A stretch of 64,000 nt of DNA from positions 558,001 to 622,000 of the forward strand of contig CM035307.1 of assembly GCA_002900995.3 (NCBI GenBank), given 5' to 3'. The notes below the pieces were generated by a model. That model was not told the origin of the DNA. It saw only the letters and a program-made list of their open reading frames with translations, and ran no database searches. The DNA comes from Ganoderma boninense (lineage: Eukaryota; Basidiomycota; Agaricomycetes; Polyporales; Polyporaceae). Shown one piece after another: positions 55,493-64,000 of the stretch (within the stretch, counting starts at the first letter, position 1; the number at the start of each line of letters is the position of its first letter). The translations under genes were made by a program, and so were the position numbers.

Positions 55493-56714
55493 ATGGGTGC
55501 TTTCCAACAGAAGGTCTGGCTCATAACTGGTGCGTCGATCTCCCTCGGCTCGCGCTGCCAGCCCGGCGGCTGGCAGCCAGTCGCCCACAACGGAAGCTTA
55601 CCCTCCTTTGCCCCTTTCGTCGCGTCCCTAGGCACCTCCTCCGGCTTCGGCAAGCGTCTCGTAGCGTCCGTGCTCGCTCGCGGCGACTGCGTCATCGCGA
55701 CCGCACGCGACCTCGAGAAGCTCCGCGCGGTCTTCCCCGCACCCAACAACCGCCTGCACCTCGCCGTGCTCGACATCGCGGACTCCACGGAGCTCATCGC
55801 GCAGCGCGTCAAGGCCATGCTCGCCGTCTGGGGCCGCATTGATGTTGTCGTCAACAACGCCGGCTACGGCGTTAAGGCCGTCCTCGAAGAGGGAGGGTGA
55901 GTGCCGGTTCCCACTTCCCACACACTCCCCACATACTTGGATCGCTTCCGCGCACGCTCTGCTGACACTCATTGCAAATCAGGGCGATCGCCGCGCTCAC
56001 GCAGTTCCAGACCAACCTCTTCGGTGTCCTCAACGTCACCAACGCCGTCCTCCCCCACATGCGCGAGCGCCGCGCGGGCACTGTCGTCATCCTCGGCTCC
56101 CGTTCCGCATGGCGGCCAGAAGCATCGGTGCGTGTCCATCTTCTTCTTCATCCTCGTCTTCGTCTTCCCGTCTGCGAATCCCGGCCACAACTCACTCGCA
56201 ACTTGCCTTCTAGCCCGCCGGCCTTTACGCTGCATCAAAGGCTGCTGTTCATGGTGAGCGCCTTGGCCCTTCGACGTCCCCGCACACCACGTCTAACTCT
56301 CCTTCTCCTCCAGCGATCGGCGAGACGTACGCGACCGAGCTGCGCCCCTTCGGCGTGCGCGTCCTGATCGTCGCCCCGGGCTCCTTCCGCACCGAGGGCG
56401 TGCACTCGTATCCCCCGACCATCACCACGCGCATTCCGGCATACGAGGACGCACGTAACGCCGGGCTCGCACGCTTCGCCGCTGTCGCGGGGCGTGAGCG
56501 CGGCGACCCCGCGCGCGCGATGGAGCTCCTCGTCGATGTCGTGAAGGGCGAAGGCCGCGCGGCTGGCAGGGAGTGGCCGCTGTGGCTTGTGCTGGGGCGC
56601 GACGCGTACGCAGACGTGCGCGCGAAGTGCGCAAGGATACTGGAGACGATGGACCGGTGGGAGGACGTCGCGACGGACCTCGAGTTCGAGTGCGAGCCCG
56701 TGCGGAGCGCGTGA
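55493..56714 (+). CDS. short-chain dehydrogenase/reductase (295 aa)
   Basis: Exons are 55493-55529, 55632-55896, 55983-56127, 56214-56253 and 56314-56714. A classical SDR with a Rossmann TGTSSGFG motif (residues 12-19), the NNAGYG motif, the catalytic serine in LGSRSAW (S140/S142) and Y154-x3-K158 (GLYAASKAAVH). After the active site, VLIVAPGSFRTEGVH fits the substrate loop. The C-terminus (EWPLWLVLGRDAYADVRAK) is typical of fungal SDRs annotated as 1-oxidoreductases. NAD(P) preference and substrate are unknown. All introns are 60-102 nt. Five exons agree in phase, and no lesion is seen. Confidence 0.9.
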
Positions 56715-57846
56715 GCCCGGGTTCGGTTATGCATTTGGACTTGGACTCGGATTTGGATTGGACGGTATTTATCTCTAACTATGCTTGGATCTCTCTTTCT
56801 CCCCCCTGCCTCCCTCCTCTGCATTTACCCCGATCCGGCACACACGTTCACATGTTCTTGTTCTTGTTTCTTCTTTTCGCCCTCTCGTTCTCGCATGCAT
56901 CTTCCCCCCTCCATCCATTATGCGCCTCAGCCTCATGCTTCACGGACAGTACCATACTATACTACTATACGTTAGTCGACATATGCTCCCGCACTCGCAC
57001 TCGTACTTCGAATTCATCATCCGCATCCCTCTGTAGCATAGATAGCTGTATCCCCCCTCCGTGTATCTCCCCGTCCTCTCTGCTCTGGCCCTGGTACTAT
57101 ACATTACACTAGCAGACGCGACACCGTCACACCGGCGCGCTGTAATATCAAAAGTTGGACCGTTTTCTGACAAGTTTCTGTGATGTGTGCAGCGGCATGA
57201 CCTGTTTCGTGTTTTCTTTTACCTGTCTACATAATTCTTTCCTGACTTCCTGATTACTTATTCATGAGCGACCGGACCTCGGCTCAATAAATCTACTCTG
57301 AGTCGACATGATGCCACAGCTTCAGCACCAAGATGGACAACATTGAAGCTGAACTCGGAGATCGAGATGGCACAGATCGCCTCTCGTTCGGGCGAACCTC
57401 TTGAACCCCCATCTGAAAAACCTGCAAAAGTCTGAACGGCGTGGTTCAGGCTGTGCAGATCGTTCAGAGCTTGACATACTCCACTTCTATGCACTCCGCA
57501 CTGGCAACTTTCCCGCAGAACACAAAACGTTTTGCATCCGAATGGGTACCACATAGGTAAGCTGTGAATCGGGTTTCACCTTGATTGTGTGCCTGCAAGG
57601 TGGTGGATATGGCCGGGGTCACCAGTTTAGGTGTACACCATCCAGACCGTCACGGTGACATTTCAGATTTCCAGAACTTGCACGTTTTACTGCCACTGGC
57701 AATGCAAGCACGTCGTCGAAGGATATACTCAACCCCCCCCCCTCCCCACCGTCGACAACCTCGTACCGAAGCGTGGACCTGCAGTTCTCACTATCGTCGT
57801 CGACTTGATACCACTGTGGGATGTTGAACGTCGACCAGCAACAAAA
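56715..57846. other. intergenic, convergent 3' flanks
   Basis: 3' sides of the SDR gene and of HNH copy 3. No gene is recognised. A pyrimidine/C tract lies at about 57731-57745. Confidence 0.5.
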
Positions 57847-59277
57847 TCACGCATCAGCCCGGGCCGCAACAACCCCCTCCCTCCACCTCCTCACCCGTTC
57901 TGCAAGCCGTCTCTGTTCCTCCTCCATCGCCCAGTCCTCCTCCTCCCGGTCCATCAGGCACGCCGCCAGCTCCCCCAGCGGCATACCCAAGTACGGCACG
58001 AGCATCGCCACGTCCAGCAAATCGGGGCCCCCGCCCTCCCCGTGGCCACGCCCGCCACACGGTCCCGTGCGACGGCGCGCCGCACGCGCCCCCGCCGCCG
58101 GCGCACGCGCGCTGCCGCCGCGGTGGCATCGAATTTTCCCCCGCGCGCGTCGTAGTAGAGCGCGTCCCAGAGCTGCGCGGCGCGCGCGTGCAGGTGCGCG
58201 GTGCCGAAGGTGTGCAGGACCGCGGCGCCGTAGACAGCGTCGAAGAGTGCGGTCGGGGGCCATCGAGAGGACGGAGGCGGGAGGCGGAGTGCGGTGTTGG
58301 CGATGGGGAAGGACCGGAGCGGCTCGAAGAGGTGGACGATGTACATCTGACCACTATGGGCGGAGGACCGGGAGGAGGAGTGGTCGGCGCCGGGGAGGGT
58401 GTGGACGTCGACGTCGCTGGCGTCCATGGCGAAGTTGGGTAGCTGCACGAGGCATGTATGTTGGGTTAGAGGGGTGGAGGGCTGAATCTGACGATATTAA
58501 TATTGATGGGGACGTGACGTACGGGCATGAACGCGAGGGTGCGACGGAGCCGCCTGTGAAAGCTGGCCTGGAGGAGGACGCCGTTGCGGACGTCGTCGAT
58601 GGCGGACACGATGTCCTCTGTGCGCCCACGGCACCTGCGGGCTGTGAGGGTCCTGATGTACTGCATGTATGCGTAAGCGAAAAGGTTCGTTGAAGGTGCC
58701 AAAGATATCATTTTCTTTTCTGTTTGCTTCTTTTTAAAGAAGTGATGGTCGTACGCACATTATCGTCCTTGCAGTGCGGCACGAGGTGCACGGCGTCGCA
58801 GAATAGCTCGTTCACGTCGCTCGCCACGCAGAGCGTGTCCCGCTCCCGCAGCTCCTGGTGGAAGGTCTGGCAGGCGATACTCGAGGTGGTCGTGGCCACA
58901 CGGCTATGCACCGAGTTTGTCTCGGCTCGATCGGCGAGGTGCGGGTCTGTGGGGAACATGAGCTCCCTCTCAGCGGCGCTGACATGGTAGTAGAGCCTCA
59001 TCGACTCCGAGGAGAGAGGCTGGTCATAGTCGACGAGCTCGAGCGCGTCTTGCTGGCGGGAGAGGTGGCCCCGTGCGCCAGTGACGGCCCCGATGCAGTA
59101 GCGGATCCATTTGAGAGGTTTCGAGGAGAGCTGGAGCTTGTTCACCTTCTCTACGGGAAACTCGAGACATGGGATCCACACCCAAGTGGACGGATCGGAG
59201 TAGCCGGGTCCCCCGGGCCTGAGGGTGGGAAGCTGGGCATGGACGAGTATGACGGGACCTGGGCCTGAGGAGGACAT
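57847..59277 (-). CDS. HNH endonuclease-domain protein, copy 3; 3' frame uncertain
   Basis: Exons in transcript order are 59277-58759, 58660-58523 and 58442 onward. The start was chosen by alignment with copies 1 and 2 (PVILVHAQLPTL); the open frame extends 24 codons further upstream. The nuclease motif is intact: CDAVHLVPHCKDDN, then IDDVRNGVLL and a final His (QASFHRRL), then LPNFAMDAS. Exon 2 is 138 nt in all three copies. It is more diverged than copies 1 and 2. The literal frame stops at 57954, while a plausible charged C-terminus (LLDVAMLVPYLGMPLGEL, REEEDWAMEEEQRRLAERVR) lies in another frame ending at 57847, so a frame change again occurs after ALYY. Confidence 0.75.
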
Positions 59278-61171
59278 GAGGAGGTTTGCAGGGATGTGCA
59301 GAGTGAGTGCACCCAGGACGCGCAAGCAACTGAATTTTTGGTCTGACATAGGGGCGTGTCAGCCTCTTCCACTTACCCCGATGGCTGTGATGTTGATTCT
59401 ATAGTGTCCTATAATGACCGGTCATTTTACCACACATCCGGGGAAGGACATTTGTTATACATCTTTATGCTTTCGAATATTGTGCGGACGGGTGAGACAG
59501 ACTTGAAATTTGAAACGCTGCCACGAATCTGACTAGATGAGGCGCAGAAAAGATTCAGAGTCCACCGTTCAAAAGATGACAAACAATACCTGCAGATTGG
59601 ACGTACACTTGTCACTGGTTCACCTCCACAAAGGGTGTATTCGCAAAGCGACTCCACTCACCTTATATCGGCAATGTATGAAGACACAGTCTCGAGTTAT
59701 CGAGCGTCCACACCGCCCGGAAGCTGGCCAAAAGTTGATTAAAGATTTTCATTCAACTTGTTGGGCAACTAGGAAACCGTCGACGCCGGTCGGGTGAAAG
59801 ACAAGAACATCTCTTAGAGAGCGCAGTAGAGAATATTCACATCCGTTACTAGTTAGATGAGAGACACTCCGTCAACGAGGAGTGTTGTACGGTGGGAGCT
59901 GAACACTCCCATGAGATGGGAAGGGGCGAAGGGTACATTCGGCAAGTCCCGGCACGGATACTGCCGAGCCAAACGCTAGACGCTGTATACATCCTGCAGT
60001 CCGCAGTTGCGCTTGCTTCCGGACCTTCATGCACTCTCGAGAGCAAAAACTTCGGGGTATACGTCGCATATAGCTAGCTACAAAAGCTGTCTCCGTCTTC
60101 TTGGGCCCGGCATTCACGACGCAGGTATGTACGAGCAAATTTCTGGCGAATGTATTCGGGTATACCCTGATCTTTGCGGAGAGGGGTGTAATAGGTTCAT
60201 AGCCCCTCCGGGTAGACCTGGCCACCTTGCATACAACATCAAGGAGGATTTATACTCGATTAATATGAGGATTTCGGATGCCAGGTCGTGGGACGCTACG
60301 AGCGGGCTAAAGCTCACCCTCGCGCACGGTGTTGCCACCCCTACTCAGTTGTGAGTGTCCGACTACTTACCTCAATCAGTGCGCTTCACGCGCGCACGTA
60401 ACCTTCAGTTTGCTTTCAGTGCCGCGGAATTTATGAATGCGAATAAGAGAAGGTGTAAACAAGCAGCCCGTTCCGGTTCACGGGCGCTAAGGCGCCTTTT
60501 CCCAGCATGGTCTTCACGTTTTATGACACCGCCGACATCGACTGCCTATATACTGGATTACAGACATGGTCCACCGAAGTGGCCAGGAATTCGAATGCAG
60601 CAAGACTGGTGAATAAGCATAGGTTTCCTTTATAGCATGTCTTTGGTCTACGACTCCTGGCACGTCGTCAAGACGCCTCTCAACAGAGTTCGGAGATCCC
60701 TGTCGAGAAACGTGTTCCACATGGGACCCTCCTTGGCTGGGTGTGAGGACGAGGTTACGATACTGCCAGGACAAGGTTGCCACGGGGTTAAGAGTGAGTG
60801 GATTAACGACAAACAGCTCACCCATGGATTACCGCAAGCATATTGTCAAATTTATTCCCGCAGGTCTTGAAGGGGCCGATGTCGATGAAAGTTCCGCTAT
60901 TCTAGATTTTCTTTATCCAGGGTCTCGGTCGCCTTAGTTGCGCAGACGTCTACGGGCTATCGAAGACGACCAGCTTCCTCTTGTGAGTGCCGCCTTCAGA
61001 GTCAACGCCTAACGAACAGATGTGTCAAAAGCCAGTGCAGTGGATTACTGGGTGGCTCTCCCGGCTCTATGTCCCACGCCAATCGCAAACCTTTGCTCGT
61101 ACCGCTCCCCCTACCATCCTCGCCCAGGAGCCTCCCATCCACTACCGTCCACCACATCCCAATCCCTGCCC
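59278..61171. other. divergent spacer HNH copy 3 / F-box copy 3
   Basis: About 60.25-61.17 kb repeats the first 799 bases of the window. No intact gene is seen. Open frames of up to 117 codons around 59.9-60.35 kb are unsupported. Confidence 0.5.
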
Positions 61172-63068
61172 ATGCAGATACGTCGGCTCACAAAGGTACT
61201 CCACGCGGTTTCCTATAACTTTTTTTTACATAGCTTACATTCGACAACCCTAGTCTCATCAGCCCTCCGTAGGGCTCAACAACGACATTCTCCTGTCCAT
61301 CATCGCCAATTCTCCCCTTCATGCTGCCACATCCATGATGGCCACCTGTCATGTCTTCTACCATGAGGGAGCAAAAATCATCCTTCGCAACACTCCCGTC
61401 TCCTTCGATGAAAAAAGTCCGAGGGCAAGGCGCTTGCCCTCTTGTGCTTCATCCAGGCCGAACACCTATCGCGATGCTCCCATATCCGCAAGCCCCACCT
61501 CCTAATGCCCTCTTTTCCAGATGTCCTTGCGAAGGCTCTGGTCCAACTCGTGCTACGGATGATATGCCTAAGACCCTCTTCGTCGCCATCGAAGGCGCCC
61601 TTGAGTCCTACCCGGGTCTCCTCCCCGCCTTTTCTTCCCTCCAGTCAGTCGAGAACCTCCTAGTGGCGAACGCCGGCTAGCGTTCCTGCGAGCTCGTCAG
61701 GGTCTTCCAGTCCCCGCTGGCGGAAGCCGAGGTCTGCTTCGCCGGGTGCCCGGGCGACCTGTCCTCCAACACCGAGTGCCACCCGCTCGTCATGCTGCAG
61801 CACTCCGCCGCGATGCTCACGACGCTCGTCACCGGCTTCCTCCTCGACAGCAACATCCAGCTCGTCTTCGTTCCCCCGCCCGACGTCACCTTCCCCGCCG
61901 TGCACACCCTCATCCTGGACGAATGCACCTCCCTCACCCTCACCCCATACATCAAGTGGCTCCCTAACCTCGCCCTGGGACCACCACGACCACCACGGCC
62001 CAGGCCAGATCCCAGGCGCCGCCCTCTCCGCGCTCCAGCGCGAGATGAATCTCATCCTCCCCTGATGGCTGCTGGACCCCGCGGCTCAGTACGAGCCACC
62101 TGCGGGGAAGCGTCTCGACGAGTACATCGGGCCCCTCATGGACCTCTGGGTGCTCGGGCTCACCTACCCCATCGCGTGCCTCAAGCTCGAGGACGGGTTC
62201 GCGAGCCTCAGCAGCGGTGCGCGTGCGCCCACGGCACTCACCGACGTCCTGGCGTACGCGCGCTCGCGCTCGTGTTCCGGAGGTGCTCCCCCACGGACTT
62301 CTTGGCGACGGACCTCCTCGACGCGCTCGCGACGGAGGGCGCGGCGGGCCTGCGGTCGCTGATGCTGGCTGTATGGGTGCGGGGGGGGGGGGGGGGATTG
62401 CGAGCTGGACGTGGGCCGTGCGCTGGTGAGCGTCGCTCTCGCTGCTGCTAAGTTGTCGTCGGGTACTGGCTGCTGGCTGCTGACGACGGAGATTGTTGGC
62501 AGGACAGGATCGTGGGGGCGGTGTCGCACCTGAACCTGACCCGCCTCGACATCGGGATCAATGACGGCGGTATCGGCGAGTATGGAAAAGAGGCTTCTGA
62601 CGAGCTCAACCGCCTCATGGCCCTCGCTCGGTCTGGGACTGGGACTGGGACTGCCGTTGGACCTGAAGCCGCGTGCGCCGCGAAGGACATGCGCATAGTA
62701 CAGCAACACAGGCATATGCAAGTACCTCCAGCGCGACATCCTCGAACGACCACACCAACTCGGACTCGGACTCGGACTCGGACTCGGACTCGGACTCGGA
62801 CTCGGACTCGGACTCGGACGCTGACCCGCTCAGCCTGGGCGAGCGCACGCTGGACGCGGTCGACGTCCCCGCGTTCGCCATGCGCCTCGCAAACGCAATC
62901 CCGACGCTCGAGGACTCGCTCGTCGCGGTGCCCCGGCCGCGCCGGTGCGCGGCGCGCCTGCACTTCCGGACGGCGCTGTTCGGGCGTCGTCGAGGGGAAA
63001 GGTGTCCGGGCGTGGCGGTGGGTCGGCGACGTGCTGTGTCAGGAGACGGAGAGCCCGTTTGGGTGTGA
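61172..63068 (+). pseudogene. F-box-like gene copy 3, degenerate
   Basis: The layout follows copy 1: mini-exon 61172-61195 (MQIRRLTK), acceptor at 61262, and the F-box segment LNNDILLSIIANSPLHAATS. It then carries several lesions: a one-base deletion near 61410 (GAAAAAAGTCCGAG where copy 1 has GAAAAGACGTCCGAG), a nonsense TAG at 61678, loss of about 30 bases near 61975, TGA at about 62063, and further losses near 62265 and in a G13 run at 62382-62394. The end of the gene (Ser-Asp tract, LSLGERTLDAVDVPAF block) is still open. No full protein can be made. Confidence 0.88.
62757..62819 (+). repeat. expanded hexanucleotide Ser-Asp microsatellite
   Basis: About ten tandem CGGACT units in the pseudogene, the longest and purest tract among the three F-box copies. 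It encodes Ser-Asp if read in the ancestral frame. Confidence 0.9.
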
Positions 63069-63540
63069 GTGCGGGGGGGGAAGCGGGATGTGGGATCCGG
63101 GATGTGGTGGGGTGATGCTTTGCTGTTGCTGTGGCTTGAGGTGGGTGGTGTGGGATGCCGTCGCATCATTGCCCGCCCACTGCATGCGCACCGCGCGGTC
63201 GTTCGTCCGAAGATCCTTGCTGATTGCTCCGAGTCATGGGCATGCGGTGTGTGGGAAGCGTCCAGTTTTCGAGCAGAACCTGCGTAGACTGTCGCCATAT
63301 TCCAGTAACTTGCGAGCGAAGAAGTCAGTCATGAAGGCTGAAGCGCTGAAGCTTGGAAGGCTCGGCTTCCGATGTCCTGCTCAATCCCGACCACATCCTC
63401 ATCGCGTACGAGAACATCAATATCCATCACGATTCGCGGCAACGACTTCATTGCGCAGAAACGGAACTTCAGCAGCAACAGTATCGAGTCCCTAGGACGT
63501 CCGACGTCCGAACGCGCGAAGTGGTCCGCCTTGCCAAGGC
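63069..63540. other. F-box copy 3 3' flank with reductase relic
   Basis: Matches the flanks of F-box copies 1 and 2. Positions 63390-63490 resemble reductase exon 3, including CAACGACTTCATTGCGCAGA and a following AACTTCAGCAGCAACAGTAT stretch, with frame-breaking changes. Confidence 0.6.
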
Positions 63541-63850
63541 CACTTCGCGCGTTCAGACGTACACCACCCTGATGTGGCCGTCCTCGCGGTACTCGACGTG
63601 CTGGAACACACCGATGATGCACGGATTCGCCCTCTCGACGCCGTGGGTGTCAACGTTCCACAGGTGGTACAGTCCTAACAATCCGCCGTTCGTGACGCTG
63701 TAGGTAGGACGACGAGCGTCTTCATCTCGCCCTTGGCGGACGAGAACCGCTCGGAGGCCTTGAAGTCGAGTGTCGAAATCGCATCCTCGCGCTCCACTGC
63801 ACGGTTGATGTATGCATCATGTATCATCCTCTCAGGACCTCGCATGAGGG
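63541..63850 (-). pseudogene. relic of the two-repeat beta-rich gene
   Basis: Read on -, it recovers part of unit 2: FSSAKGEMKTLVVLP matches WFSYAKGELTTLVVP, then after a frame change GLYHLWNVDTHGVERAN matches GLYHQWTVNAAGVEKAN, then GVFQHVEYREDG matches GVFQDVQYGADG. At least one frameshift is present, the first unit is missing, and a stop follows. It lies beyond the reductase relic, so the pair reductase + two-repeat gene is reproduced even in this decayed copy. Confidence 0.75.
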
Positions 63851-64000
63851 TGCTCAGCAGAGTCAGTCCATCTGTTAAGCCAACTAAGCCTTTATTCTCG
63901 CGATCCGACACAATTCGCAACTTGGAAGTTGCGCATCTTACAGTGCCTTGCATAATTGCGTGAACGCGCCGAAAAATTCCTGCAGGCGCCTATATGCTCG
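63851..64000. other. window end
   Basis: 63.76-63.90 kb resembles 36.6-36.75 kb. Nothing else is recognised. Confidence 0.4.

Noticed and set aside
1..64000. CRISPR arrays, operons, bacterial promoters or ribosome binding sites
   Set aside because: None seen. Spliced genes and a eukaryotic tRNA show that this is fungal nuclear DNA.
1..64000. Retroelement or DNA-transposon coding sequence driving the duplications
   Set aside because: I found no reverse transcriptase, integrase or transposase motifs in any frame. Only short non-coding MITE-like candidates are present.

Overview
The window is nuclear DNA of a filamentous basidiomycete, most likely an Agaricomycete of the polypore type. The evidence is GC-rich coding sequence, many 50-75 nt GT-AG introns, a HET-domain protein and an HNH nuclease of the kind expanded in mushrooms, and DBP4, TAF4, NUP42 and SAP18 homologues with fungal architecture. 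Exon boundaries were read by hand from splice motifs, reading frame and comparison between paralogous copies inside the window. A run of 100 N (21553-21652) marks an assembly gap.

Region 1 (1-36.9 kb) is a mosaic of segmental duplications. Three gene blocks recur. Block A is an F-box-like gene whose downstream flank carries relics of an aldo/keto reductase. Block B is AlkB-like(-) / SAP18(+) / HNH nuclease(+) / AlkB-like(+). Block C is an aldo/keto reductase lying tail-to-tail with an unrecognised two-repeat beta protein. The order is A(+), B(+), C, a second two-repeat gene, a HET gene, C inverted, B(+), A(-). The A and C copies are therefore inverted around a centre near the HET gene (about 18-21 kb), while the two B blocks are direct repeats. 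The last AlkB gene of the first B block is cut to its 5' end.

Region 2 (37-57 kb) holds single-copy conserved genes: the DBP4/DDX10 ribosome-biogenesis helicase, TAF4 of TFIID, the CCCH-FG nucleoporin NUP42, a PLP-dependent serine racemase/dehydratase, tRNA-Thr(AGU) and a short-chain dehydrogenase. A gene-poor stretch of about 5.7 kb (49.8-55.5 kb) separates the last two.

Region 3 (57.8-64 kb) is a further dispersed copy of the duplicated material: a third HNH gene(-), a clear F-box pseudogene(+), and degenerate pieces of the reductase and of the two-repeat gene.

Several duplicated genes (both SAP18 copies, both reductases and apparently all three HNH genes) carry different small indels in GC-rich tracts that break the 3' part of the frame. 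From sequence alone, consensus error and paralogue decay cannot be separated. The most promising undescribed item is the two-repeat protein family: three full genes and at least two relics, with two of the genes tail-to-tail with the reductase.
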